Source: Erinaceus europaeus (taxonomy: Eukaryota > Chordata > Mammalia > Eulipotyphla > Erinaceidae). Taken from it: a stretch of DNA of 64,000 nucleotides. Within the stretch, counting starts at the first letter, position 1. Each line of letters begins with the position of its first letter. Positions 1 through 10,228 of the stretch are shown in pieces. Location of the stretch: the NCBI RefSeq assembly GCF_950295315.1, contig NC_080175.1:68422302-68486301 (forward strand). Direction: 5' to 3'. The translations under genes were made by a program, and so were the position numbers. Under the pieces are notes generated by a model, which was not told the origin of the DNA, did not search any database, and saw only the letters and a list, made by a program, of their open reading frames with translations.

Positions 1-2927
1 AATGTTGGTTCTTCGAAAGAGTAAACAAAATCGACAAACCTTTAGCCAGACTCACAAAACAAAAAAGGGAGAAGACCCAAATAAATCGGATAGTAAATGA
101 AAGAGGAGATATCACAACAGACACTGCAGAAATTCAACAGATCATGCGAGGCTTCTATGAACAACTATATGCCACCAAGCTAGAGAACCTGGAAGAAATG
201 AATGATTTCCTAGATACCTACCAACTTCCAAAACTAAGTAAAGAGGAAGTGGATAACATGAACAGGCCCATCACAGCTAATGAAATTGAAACAGTTATCA
301 AAAATCTTCCCAAAAATAAAAGTCCTGGACCAGATGGTTTTACAAATGAATTCTACAAAACCTTCAAATAAGAACTAATACCTCTACTTTTAAAAGTCTT
401 CCAGAAGATTGAAGACACTGGAATACTCCCTGCCAGCTTCTATGAAGCCAACATCACCCTGATACCAAAAGCAGACAGGGACACAACCAAAAAAGAAAAC
501 TACAGACCAATATCTCTGATGAACATAGATGCGAAAATATTGAACAAAATTCTAGCCAACCGGATACAGCAGTATATCAAAAAAATTGTTCATCATGACC
601 AAGTGGGGTTCATCCCAGGCATGCAAGGTTGGTTTAATATACGTAAATCAATCAATGTGATCCACCACATCAACAAAAGCAAGACCAAAAACCACATGGT
701 CATATCAATAGATGCAGAGAAAGCCTTTGACAAAATACAACATCCCTTTATGATCAAAACACTACAAAAAATAGGAATAGATGGAAAATTCCTGAAGATA
801 GTGGAGTCTATATATAGCAAACCTACAGCCAACATCATACTCAATGGTGAAAAACTGGAAGCATTTCCACTCACATCAGGTACTAGACAGGGCTGCCCAC
901 TATCACCATTACTATTCAACATAGTGTTGGAAGTTCTTGCCATAGCAATCAGGCAGGAGCAAGGAATTAAAGGAATACAGATTGGAAGAGAAGAAGTCAA
1001 ACTCTCCTTATTTGCAGATGACATGATATTATACATGGAAAAACCTAAGGAATCTAGCAAGAAGCTTTTGGAAATCATCAGGCAATACAGTAATGTGTCA
1101 GGCTATAAAATTAACATTCAAAAGTCAGTAGCATTCCTCTATGCAAACACTAAGTTAGAAGAAATTGAAATCCAGAAATCAGTTCCTTTTTCTATAGCAA
1201 CAAAAACAATAAAATATCTAGGAATAAACCTAACCAAAGAAGTGAAAGACTTGTATACTGAAAATTATGAGTCACTACTCAAAGAAATTGAAAAAGACAC
1301 AAAGAAGTGGAAAGATATTCCATGCTCATGGGTTGGAAGAATTAACATCATCAAAATGAATATATTACCCAGAGCCATCTACAAATTTAATGCTATCCCC
1401 ATCAAGATCCCAAGCACATTTTTTAGGAGAATAGAACAAATGCTACAAATGTTTATCTGGAACCAGAAAAGACCTAGAATTGCCAAAACAATCTTGAGAA
1501 AAAAGAACAGAACCGGAGGCATCACACTGCCAGATCTCAAACTATATTATAGGGCCATTGTCATCAAAACTGCTTGCTACTGGAACATGAACAGACACAC
1601 TGACCAGTGGAATAGAACTGAGAGCCCAGAAATGAGGCCCCACACCTATGGACATCTAATCTTTGACAAAGGGGCCCAGACTATTATATGGGGGAAGCAG
1701 AGTCTCTTCAACAAATGGTGTTGGAAACAATGGGTTGAAACATGCAGAAGAATGAAGCTGAATCACTGTATTTCACCAAATACAAAAGTAAATTCCAAGT
1801 GGATCAAGGACTTGGATGTTAGACCAGAAACTATAAGATACTTAGAGGAAAATATTGGCAGAACTTTTTTCCGCATAAATTTTAAAGACATTTTCAATGA
1901 AACGAATCCAATTACAAGGAAGACTAAGGCAAGTATAAACCTATGGGACTACATCAAATTAAAAAGCTTCTTCACAGCAAAAGAAACCACTACCCAAATC
2001 AAGAGACCCCCTCACAGAATGGGAGAAGATCTTTACATGCCATACATCAGATAAGAGTTTAATAACCAACATATATAAAGAGCTTACCAGACTCAACAAC
2101 AAGACAACAAATAACCCCATCCAAAAATGGGGGGAGGAATTGGACAGAATATTCACCACAGAAGAGATCCAAAAGGCCGAGAAACACATGAAAAAATGCT
2201 CCAAGTCTCTGATTGTCAGAGAAATGCAAATCAAGACAACAATGAGATATCACTTCACTCCTGTGAGAATGTCACACATCAGAAAAGGTAACAGCAGCAA
2301 ATGCTGGAGAGGGTGTGGGGTCAAAGGAACCCTCCTGCACTGCTGGTGGGAATGTAAACTGGTCCACCCTCTGTGGAGAACAGTCTGGAGAACTCTCAGA
2401 AGGCTAGAAATGGACCTACCCTATGACCCTGCAATTCCCCTCCTGGGGATATATCCTAAGGAACCCAACACATCCATCCAAAAAGATCTGTGTACACATA
2501 TGTTCTTGGCAGCACAATTTGTAATAGCCAAAACCTGGAAACAACCCAGGTGTCCAACAACAGATGAGTGGCTGAGCAAGTGTGGTATATATACACAATG
2601 GAATACTACTCAGCTGTAAAAAATGGTGACTTCACCGTTTTCAGCCGATCTTGGATGGACCTTGAAAAAATCATGTTGAGTGAAATAAGTCAGAAACAGA
2701 AGGATGAATTTGGGATGATCTCACTCTCAGGCCGAAGTTGAAAAACAAGATTAGAAAAGAAAACACAAGTCGAACCTGAAATGGAATTGGAGTATTACAC
2801 CAAAGTAAAAGACTCTGGGGTGGGTGGGTGGGGAGAATACAGGTCCATGAAAAATGATGAATGAAATAGTGGGGTGGTATTGCTAAATGGGAATCTGGGG
2901 AATGTTATGCATGTAAAAAAAAAAAAA
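1..2927 (+). mobile_element. L1 LINE, 5' end outside the window, with poly(A) tail
   Basis: Non-LTR retrotransposon with most of ORF2 (from the endonuclease-RT linker to the cysteine-rich C-terminus), a short 3' UTR with a G-rich GGGGTGGGTGGGTGGGG tract at about 2817-2834, and an A tail at 2915-2927. The end is unusual: the tail follows ATGCATGT directly. The related copy at 57718-58091 continues about 50 nt further to an AATAAAGAAATAAA end. The copy is fairly young, since ORF2 carries only two obvious lesions. Confidence 0.95.
3..2619 (+). pseudogene. L1 ORF2 (reverse transcriptase), inactivated
   Basis: The frame is open from base 3 ([17 protein letters not shown], the linker before RT) to a TAA at 369-371, where closely related L1s have a glutamate codon. 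It then runs on in the same frame to about 2006. The RT core includes [56 protein letters not shown] and the catalytic FADD at 1011-1022. A run of five C at 2007-2011 shifts the frame by +1; this explains the stop at 2052-2054. The correct continuation lies in the next frame ([11 protein letters not shown]) and runs on through [18 protein letters not shown], the C-terminal cysteine motif, to the natural stop at 2617-2619. The element is therefore one nonsense and one frameshift mutation from an open frame. Confidence 0.93.
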
Positions 2928-3470
2928 GAAGTAGAAACGCAAAGCAGAAATTGACTTGAGTTTGGAGTATGGCACCAAAGTAAGAAAGCAGAAGTATACT
3001 AGAGTTTGCAGTGAGTACCTCCCTAATACTTCCTCTCCACTTTTCCAAGCTTTGGGTCCATGATTGCTCAACAATTTGTTTGGCTTTGTATGTTAACTCT
3101 CTTTTCAGTCACCAGGTTCCAGGTGTCATCAGGATGCCGGCCAGACTTCCCTGGATTGAAGACACCACCAATGTGTCCTGGAGCTCAGCTTCCCCAGAGA
3201 CCCATCCTACTAGGGAAAGAGAGAGGCAGACTGGGAGTATGGACCGACCAGTCAACGCCCATGTTCAGCGAGGAAGCAATTACAGAAGCCAGACCTTCTG
3301 CAACCCTCAATGACCCTGGGTCCATGCTCCCAGAGGGATAGAGAATGGGAAAGCTATCGGGGTAGGGGGTGGGATATGGAGATTGGGCGGTGGGAATTGT
3401 GTGGAGTTGTACCCCTCCTACCCTATGGTTTTGTTAATTAAAAAAAAAAAGAAAAAAAAAAAAGAAAGAC
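2928..3470 (+). mobile_element. R1 retroposon copy joined to an L1-like 3' UTR segment
   Basis: About 70 bp resembling the L1 3' UTR (AGTTTGGAGTATGGCACCAAAGTAAG) passes without a visible break into the recurrent sequence I call R1. R1 contains TTGGGTCCATGATTGCTCAAC, GGAAGCAATTACAGAAGCCAG, a G-rich GGGGTAGGGGGTGGGATATGG tract, GTGGAGTTGTACCCCTCCTACC, and ends TTTTGTTAATTAAAAAAA. No TSD is obvious. R1 was not identified with a named family. Confidence 0.7.
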
Positions 3471-3772
3471 AAAGATAAGTATGGGATGATACCACTCATA
3501 GACATTAGTTGAGAAAGAAGAACAGAAACGGAAACTCAAAAGCAGGATTTGACTGAATTTGGAGTAGGACACCAAAGTAAAAACCCTGGGTTGAGGGTGA
3601 GCGTGGTTGTTTGGCGTCACAGGGTGGGGCGAGGGGGGGTGGGGGTGGAAAGGTAAGGGGGAGGATGAGATGGGACACAGCCTTTTGGTGGTAGGAATGG
3701 TGCTTATGTACACTCTTATTAATTTGTAGTCATATAAATCACTATTTAATTAATACGAGAGAGGAAAAATTG
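3471..3772 (+). mobile_element. Older L1 3' UTR fragment
   Basis: Diverged copy of the L1 3' end. GGGATGATACCACTCATAG and GAATTTGGAGTAGGACACCAAAG align with the L1 at 2700-2810. They are followed by a G-rich tract (about 3625-3670) and TGGTGGTAGGAATGGTGCTTATGTAC. No clean A tail is left. Confidence 0.65.
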
Positions 3773-3838
3773 ATTGAATGCCTCTAACTTTTTAATGCAC
3801 AGACCATAGGCTGAGTCTTTGGTATGTTGACTCTCTTA

Positions 3839-4398
3839 AAAGCTTAGACCAGGGAGTCGGGCAATAGCGCAGCAGCTTAAGTGCACGTGGTTCAAGCCCC
3901 AGGTTCCCCACCTGCAGGGGCGTCACTTCACAAGTGGTGAAGCAGGTCTGCAGGTGTCTATCTTTCTCTCCCCCCTCTGTCTTCCCCTCCTCTCTCCATT
4001 TCTCTCTGTCCTATCCAACAATGCTGACATCAATAACAACAACAACAATAACTACAACAATAAAAAAACAACAAGGGCAACAAAAAAAGGGAAAATAAAT
4101 ATTAAAAAAAAAAAGCTCGGAGTCGGGCTGTAGCACAGCGGGTTAAGCGCAGGTGGCGCAAAGCACAAGGACCGGCATAAGGATCCCGGTTCGAACCCCG
4201 GCTCCCCACCTGCAGGGGAGTCGCTACACAGGCGGTGAAGCAGGTCTGCAGGTGTCTATCTTTCTCTCCTCCTCTCTGTCTTCCCCTTCTCTCTCCATTT
4301 CTCTCTGTCCTATCCAACAACGACAACAACAATAATAACTACAACAATAAAACAACAAGGGCAACAAAAGGGAATAAATATTTAAAAAAAAAAAAAAA
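3839..4398 (+). mobile_element. Two head-to-tail ERI-type SINEs at one target
   Basis: Two complete tRNA-derived SINEs (about 3855-4110 and 4118-4395), each with head, GTTCC(CC)ACCTGCAGGGG core, pyrimidine tract and A-rich tail. The target AAAAGCTTAGA..AGGGAG flanks the pair (3839 and about 4396), and a third, degraded copy (AAAAAGCTCGGAG) lies between them at about 4112. The second SINE, which keeps the B box GGTTCGAACCC, is the younger and probably inserted into the tail or target copy of the first. Confidence 0.9.
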
Positions 4399-4539
4399 AG
4401 CTTAGAATAGGGAGAACAGAAGCAACCAGAGGCACAGCTATATACAAATAATGTCAAAGGACATAAATTATGGTGATGTTGTGTATGATACAGCAAATCC
4501 TAACAAAGGGATTTTTCAAAGTTAACCCAACTGCCAAAT

Positions 4540-6232
4540 ATTTTGATTACAGCAATAACTATCGACCACCTTCTTAAACCCTAAGACAGCAAGAACCTCC
4601 CACTACCTCTATAAAGCCTGTATTTTCCCATCCTGGAACCTCTACGGTGGGGCTCACTTTCCTGCATGCTGCTCTCAATTCATACCAAATGATATTGCAT
4701 CTACTGATCCCAACCTAATCAATGCAACAAGTACCACCTCAGCATGCTTCACTTCAGACTGTGTCCAGAGACATAAGGTGTGGAATGTCAACCCTTCGGC
4801 CTCATTACGAGGGTGAGACCTTACCTTTCATAGGATCCTCTAATTCCATTTCAGGTGGTTCACTTCCTAACAAAGTCCCAAAACCTAGATATACACCAAG
4901 TCCCAATAGATACAGCATATGTTCACATGTATCCATAAATTAGGGTAAAATATATACCTGAAAGCAAAAGTACACAATAGTCTGCAGTGAGTCAGTATAA
5001 AGTTCATAATGAAATATTATCTATCTACTTAGACTTAGATACCCTCCTCACCTACTTCCTATTACACTTCCCTCACTCACTCCAAAGCTAACCTTATCAA
5101 AGCAAGGACTGCAAAAGCTGAATAAGGCCAAGAGTCTGGCATACTTTAATGATGACTCTTTAGTCACTATCAGGCCACCCCATCAGCTGGGGCCCTAGTC
5201 GGGGATTTCCAAACAGACATGATGGGCCTAGACCTCGAATAAATCCCTCTCCCCAATGTTACCAGTCATCTAAATTAGGAACAACACAATAGACCCCTTT
5301 GTGCATTCCCATAGGACCTTGCCCTCAACCTGGATAACAATGGTAGAGAATGTTCCATCCTCCTAAGGGAGGGTGGACAACATACTCTGTGCTCCACCTG
5401 AGGAAGATGGGTCCTGAAATTGGGGCTGCTCGGAACATTCCTACTCATGACTACAGAATATGAGCTCAGATCTACAGGGATGCAGAGGTCACATAGGCTC
5501 CTAAACTGAATATGGGCCCCAGATCAGATCAAATCAGTGGGGTTTATAGTCAACAGTATTTTTACCCCTTTCCCATATTTGAGAGCTACTCTCTTTCCTG
5601 AGCCAGCTTTCTGGTCATTTTTCCAGCCATGACATCATCTCTCCAGACAATTAATTGGATCCACCTACATATCAAGTTTTAGGCTCAGGGGGGAAAAAAA
5701 ACTAGAATAGTCATGGCTCTTTGGAATATAACTAAAATAGGCTGACTATTTATCTATAAAATGGAGATTGCCCCCCAACTCTTCACCTGCACTACTCCAA
5801 CCTTTAGGTTCATGATTAGTCAACAACTTGTTTGGCTTTATATGTTACCTCTCTTTTCAGCCACCATGTTCCAGATGTTAGCATGATGCCAACCAGACTT
5901 CCCTGGACAGACAACCCCACCCATGTGTCCTGGAGCTCCAATTCCCCAGAAACCCACCCCACTAGGGAAAGGGAGAGACAGGCTGGGAGTATGGAACGAC
6001 TTGTCAATGCCCATGTTCAGCAGGGAAGCAATTACAGAAGCCAGACCTTCTACCTTCTACATCCCACAATGACCTTGGGTCCATACTTCCAGAGGGTTAA
6101 AGAATAGGAAATCTATCAAGGGAGGGAACAGGATAGGGAGTTCTGGTGGTTAGAATTGTGTGGAGTTGTACCCCTCTTATCCTATGGTTTTGTCAGTGTT
6201 TCCTTTTTATAAATAAATTTTTTTTTAAAAAA
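4540..6232 (+). mobile_element. R1 retroposon, longest copy (about 1.7 kb)
   Basis: The 3' half matches every other R1 copy in the window: GGTTCATGATTAGTCAACAAC at about 5808, ACCCACCCCACTAGGGAAAG, GAAGCAATTACAGAAGCCAG, GTGTGGAGTTGTACCCCTCT, and an end at TTTTTATAAATAAATTTT followed by A. The section 5550-5790 is shared with the minus-strand copy at 59560-60240. Upstream, 4955-5000 (GAAAGCAAAAGTACACAATAG, TCTGCAGTGAGT) pairs with 2987-3015. The left boundary at about 4540 is a guess. 5832-6107 is an open frame of 91 codons that is also partly open in other copies. I see no RT or other known domain. Confidence 0.6.
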
Positions 6233-6960
6233 AGAGGCATTCTAGTTAAGATTTCCAAGTTAATTCCCAAGATAATTAGACAAAAGCTGGGCCAGATGTC
6301 TAAGCTAAGTTTTGGTCTCAAAATAATTACCTTTGTTAATTACCAGTAATTAGTGTCAGCATCTGAAGATTTCCCAAAAACCCTTGGGTGGGATAGGAGG
6401 CAGAGAGAGAAGAGAGAGAGAGAGAGGACAAGAGTCAGTAAGCAAGTGCAAGTATTTGCCAATGCAATTATATTTTAAGAGCATCAATGCCTAAGTAAAA
6501 TTCTATAATTTTGATCACTGGATTTAATGAAATGCTGGATCTAGTTCATGCAGATCTCTTTACTTTTTCTAAACTTAACTTGAAGTTGATATTAATTTAT
6601 ATATATATTGACATTTATATCATCACTATGCACAGAGTTCATACTACATTGATATAAATCTTTTCATGTTTATGTCCCTTTTATTGTAATAATTATTTTT
6701 CTATAGCTGTATGATTATACCTTTAATCCACTTTCTCTCCCAAGAAAACATTTGAACAGAAAATGACCCTAGAAGAAGAACCAAGAATTTGTTCTGATGC
6801 TCCTCTTTAGCATCTCTTCTCTAGCCAGAGGTGTTAGTTTTTATCTCAATGAAAAGCAGAGGGCTCAATGATCTGTGCATAACTTGCGGGCAGCACTTTT
6901 TATATAGATTAGAAGTTTACATAGCTCACTGCTCCCTCTTTTTTTACCCAGATGATCCTA
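6233..6960. other. Noncoding stretch with a short GA repeat
   Basis: AT-rich sequence with a (GA)n run at about 6402-6426 and a short (TA)n at 6598-6610. I recognise no gene or repeat family. Confidence 0.5.
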
Positions 6961-6964
6961 TACA

Positions 6965-6967
6965 TGG

Positions 6968-7007
<40 letters not shown>

Positions 7008-7032
7008 GTATATATATATAGAGAGAGAGAAA
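6965..7032 (+). repeat. Compound microsatellite (CTAT)n-(TA)n-(GA)n
   Basis: About ten CTAT units are followed by five TA units and a GA run. Compound arrays of this kind are normally length-polymorphic. Confidence 0.95.
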
Positions 7033-7164
7033 TGCATGTTTTTGTGTAATACCTTGTCCTTTTGGGAAGCTCTCTATTTGTCCTTAGTTTATTTTTTAAT
7101 ATTTAAGGTCACTGCTGTGCGGAATGTCCTCTTTATCTTTGTTATAGCAAAGGTTTTGCAGTTC

Positions 7165-7318
7165 TGGGCCAACTTTTTCAGATAGAAGCACAGAGACTGA
7201 GACAGAGACAGGGGAGAAAGGGAGAGATACCCTCAGTGCAGAAGGGGCTGGGCTTGACCCTGGTTTGTGCTCATGGCAAAGCGGGCACCTCCCCAAGTGA
7301 ACTATCTTGCTGGCCAAG
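7165..7318 (-). mobile_element. tRNA-derived SINE, diverged, minus strand
   Basis: GA-rich tract, then CTGGGCTTGACCCTGGTTTGTG (degraded B box on the minus strand), then CTATCTTGCTGGCC. The head resembles the GGCTGGAAAAATAGCTCA-type SINE seen at 60940. Confidence 0.6.
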
Positions 7319-7464
7319 TAATGTTTTTGAATAAATTATTTTAGATACAGTCATTATTTAATCTTAAAGATGCAATCACTTTACCATGCAAATAACAACA
7401 CAGATCCTTGACAATTTACATCTCTATCACATGTGCCTCCTATCTCTGACCCCCCTAACCTATG

Positions 7465-7715
7465 ATGAATCAAAAATTTTTTGAGGGATTAATGGCTTAC
7501 AGTATAGTTGTTGACACATGGGTAAAGTTTCTCATATCGTCATTATAGATGTCTGCAGGACACTTTCACCCCCGGCCAGAGTACTTTGCCACCAACATGT
7601 ACCAGAACCTGAAAGCCCCCCACCCCACCCCCTTCCTATTCTCCTTCCCAGAGTCCTTACATTAGACAAAAGGCTAGTGACCAAAATATATAGAGTTCCA
7701 AAATTCAGCAGTAAT
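7465..7715 (-). mobile_element. Diverged repeat sharing GGGGATTAATGGTTTACAG
   Basis: GAGGGATTAATGGCTTACAGT and the following CACTTTCACCCCC / TTGCCACCAACATGT recur in similar form at 35408, 43066, 58190 and 62240. This indicates an interspersed repeat of unknown class. Its orientation is a guess. Confidence 0.45.
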
Positions 7716-7835
7716 AAAAGAAAATGGTTATGCAAAGAGGCTCTCATCGCTGAGGCTACAAAGTTCTAGGTTCAATATCCTGAACCACCATATGCTAGAG
7801 ATGAGCAGTGCTCTGGGGGCGGGGGGAGGGAGGGT
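7715..7835 (+). mobile_element. Short tRNA-derived SINE (type C), plus strand
   Basis: ATGGTTATGCAAAGAGGCTCTC then TTCTAGGTTCAATATCCTGAACCACCATA and AGCAGTGCTCTGG. This is the same unit as at 32573-32700 and its many minus-strand copies: a roughly 115-bp SINE with A-box-like TAGCATAATGGTTATGC and B-box-like GGTTCAATCCC. Confidence 0.7.
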
Positions 7836-8152
7836 GCAAATAACTCCATCCAAAAGTGAAGCAAGGATATGGACAGAATACTCACCAAAGAGGAGAGCCA
7901 AAAGACCAACAGACATATATATATGAAGTTCTAAGTCACTAATGATAAGAAAAATAAATGCAAATAAATACAATGAGATACTGCTTCATTCCTGTGAGAA
8001 TGCCGCACATCAGAAAGGACAGTAACAAAAAACACTGGAGAGTCTGTGAGGGCAAAGAAACCTTCCTGCACTGCTGGTGGGAATGTAAGTTGGTCCAACC
8101 CTTGTGGAAAGAAGTTGGAAAGCCCTCATAAGGTTAGAAGTGGACCTACCTT
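7836..8152 (+). mobile_element. L1 ORF2 3' fragment, left half (split by R1)
   Basis: Degenerate L1 ORF2 C-terminal sequence: CCATCCAAAAGTGAAGCAAGG, CTGTGAGAATGCCGCACATCAG, CTGCACTGCTGGTGGGAATGTAAG, GTGGACCTACC. It aligns with 2110-2415 of the L1 at the window start and resumes at 8517 after the R1 insertion. Confidence 0.9.
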
Positions 8153-8499
8153 TCCAGATGCTAACATGATGCCAACCGCGAACTTCCTTGGGCAGACAAC
8201 CCCATGCTTCCCCAGAGTCCCCACCCCACTAGGGAAAGAGAGAGACAGGCTGGGAGTATGGATCGACTTGTCAATGCTCATGTTGAGTGGGGAAGCAATT
8301 ACAGAAGCCAGACCTTCCACCTTCTGCATCCCACAATAATCCTGGGTCTACTCCCAGAGGGATAAAGCATAGGAAAGCTATCAGGGGAGGGGATGGGATA
8401 AGGAGTTCTGGTGGTGGGAATTATGTGGAGTTGTACCCCTCTTATCCTATGGTTTTTGTCAGTGTTTCCTTTTTATAAATAAAAATTAAAAGAAAAGAA
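8153..8499 (+). mobile_element. R1 retroposon, 5'-truncated, with TSD
   Basis: The R1 3' part (from TCCAGATGCTAACATGATGCC to TTTTTATAAATAAAAATTAAAAG) is inserted in an L1. It is flanked by an imperfect 17-bp duplication AGAARTGGACCTACCTT at 8136-8152 and 8500-8516. Variable 5' truncation, an A-rich 3' end and a long TSD mean the copy was made by target-primed reverse transcription, i.e. by LINE machinery. Confidence 0.92.
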
Positions 8500-8516
8500 A
8501 GAAATGGACCTACCTT

Positions 8517-8575
8517 GTGACCCTGAAATTCCTCTCTTAGGGATATATACTATGGAATCAATGAATTTTTTATGT
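8517..8575 (+). mobile_element. L1 ORF2 3' fragment, right half
   Basis: GTGACCCTGAAATTCCTCTC, TTAGGGATATATACTATGGAAT continues the L1 interrupted at 8152 (compare 2422-2460). The rest is lost. Confidence 0.8.
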
Positions 8576-9450
8576 CATCTCAAGTTAAATGCAAACTGAT
8601 CTGTCATCCTCACCAGACTCTAATTTAAGATAACTTAAATTAACTAACTTTTCATCTATTTCCAGTAGCCACTGGACATATAGAGAATACAAAATTTTCT
8701 GTAATTAATAAAATATGTCCTCATCAATATTGCCACACCAAGAGTATTCTAGTAATATACTTTGGCCCTTTTATAGTTCAGTATATCTGAGATGAAGCAG
8801 TTTTCCCACTAATTATTTTGTGTCTTAGTGGTGTCTCTAAACTTATTTTAGTCCATGCACTAATATTTACTGTGCGAATACTAACTTATCTGCTTGAAGA
8901 GAGAGAGAGAGAGAAAAAAAAGGTTATTCATACAGATTACTAACAGGGAAAGTGAAATGCTGTCTAATGAGAAGGGAAAAGTGTGCTATTTTGTTCTTAA
9001 TAAGTATCATGCATAAACCACCAGCCAAAGCTGAAAAGTAAAGCTGGTTACATTTCATTAGGAAGAATACATCACAAAAGGGGACAATTCTCATTCTCAT
9101 CAGTGGACTATTTCTCCAGAATGAACTTTCTACCCACCACCACCTTACTAAATTTGTGTGACTTTGTCAGGCTTATATTTAAATGACCAACTGCATTTTT
9201 ACACCACATGTGGCAAATCATTGCAGGGTGTGCCAACAGAAAAAGCATGAGTTACATCTTTGTAGTGAGATGTGTTTGTCAAGGGCACACAAGCAGGCTG
9301 TTGTATATGGACATCGTATTTGCATCATGTAAAACAGGAGCTACAGGAATATATAGTTTCACTCTGATCACAGTTCAAGACCGTATGAACAGAGCTACCT
9401 AATACAATCACAACGTTCAATACCACAGCTTTCTGTTATCAACCTCTATT
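8576..9450. other. Noncoding stretch
   Basis: AT-rich sequence with a short (GA)n at about 8898-8914. I recognise no repeat family and no convincing coding frame. Confidence 0.5.
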
Positions 9451-9645
9451 GTCTTCTTCTTCTTCTAGCGTTTGCCCTTCTTCCGTAGCCAGTCAACAGC
9501 GTCAGGTTGAGCCTGATGTCTGCTTGTTGCTGGCTTTGAAAGTGACTGGGATCCATGTGGATTCAGTCGGCTAGGAAGGACCGTCAGTTTCCCCAATAAA
9601 TGGGTACTCATGGGATGCACCACGAGAAGGTCGATCCAATGCATC
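9451..9645 (-). mobile_element. 198-bp GAA-tailed retroposon family, copy 1
   Basis: On the minus strand this runs from GATGCATTGGATCGACC through CCCATTTATTGGGGAAACTGAC and GGATCCCAGTCACTTTCAAAG to AACGCTAGAAGAAGAAGA. It is a near-match to the plus-strand copy at 21810-22007. The end is a GAA repeat rather than poly(A). No TSD is clear here. I cannot name the family. Confidence 0.8.
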
Positions 9646-9660
9646 TTATTTTTACTCACT

Positions 9661-9997
9661 TATTTTTTTTTGCCTCCAGGGTTATATCACTGGGGCTTGG
9701 TGCTGGGGCTTCAGTGCACTACGAATCCACTGCTCCTGGAGGCCATTTTTTCCCTTTTGTTACCCTTGTTTGTCATCATTGTTGTGGTTATTGCTGTTGT
9801 TATTGCTGTCATTGTGGTTGGATAGGATAGAGAGAAATCGAGAGAGCAGGGGAATACAGAGAGGAGGAGAGAAAGACACCTGCAGACCTGCTTCACCACT
9901 TGTGGGGAGCAGGGGGCTCAAACCGGGATCCTTACGCTGGTCCTTGCACTTTGCACAATGTGCGCTTAACCTGCTGCGCTACCGCCTGGCCCCCTAT
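9661..9997 (-). mobile_element. ERI-type SINE, long form, minus strand
   Basis: Full-length SINE: tRNA-like head at 9905-9995, core and pyrimidine tract, plus a 3' extension (in sense, GGAGCAGTGGATTCGTAGTG, AGCCCCAGTGATATAACCCTGG) before the A tail at 9661. Same orientation as SPATA16. Confidence 0.9.
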
Positions 9998-10001
9998 TTT
10001 T

Positions 10002-10228
10002 ACTTTTTAATAATTTACTTTATCTGCTTATCTTTTAGATACAGACAGAGAGAAATCAGGAAGGAAAGGGATGAGCGAGAGGGTGAGAGGAAGAGACACC
10101 TGCAGCCCTACTTCACTACTCGAGAAGCTTCTCCCCTGCAGATGGAGACTGGAGGGTTAGAACCCAGATCCTTGCACAATGCAACATGGACATGCCTACT
10201 GCGTGTACCACCTCCCAGCCCCCAGCCT
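10002..10228 (-). mobile_element. ERI-like SINE (type B), minus strand, about 20 bp from the SPATA16 donor
   Basis: In sense: GCTGGGAGGTGGTACACGCAG head, AACCCTCCAGTCTCCATCTGCAGG core, then CTCTC tract. It lies in the first bases of the SPATA16 intron, downstream of the GTAAGG donor at 10249. Confidence 0.85.

Noticed and set aside
519..2054. Long open frame as a host gene
   Set aside because: It is the reverse transcriptase part of an L1 with a nonsense codon upstream and a frameshift at its end. Recorded as L1 ORF2.
4120..4210. tRNA gene
   Set aside because: A and B boxes are present, but they belong to the head of a SINE with the standard body and tail. No tRNA fold with a proper acceptor end is likely.
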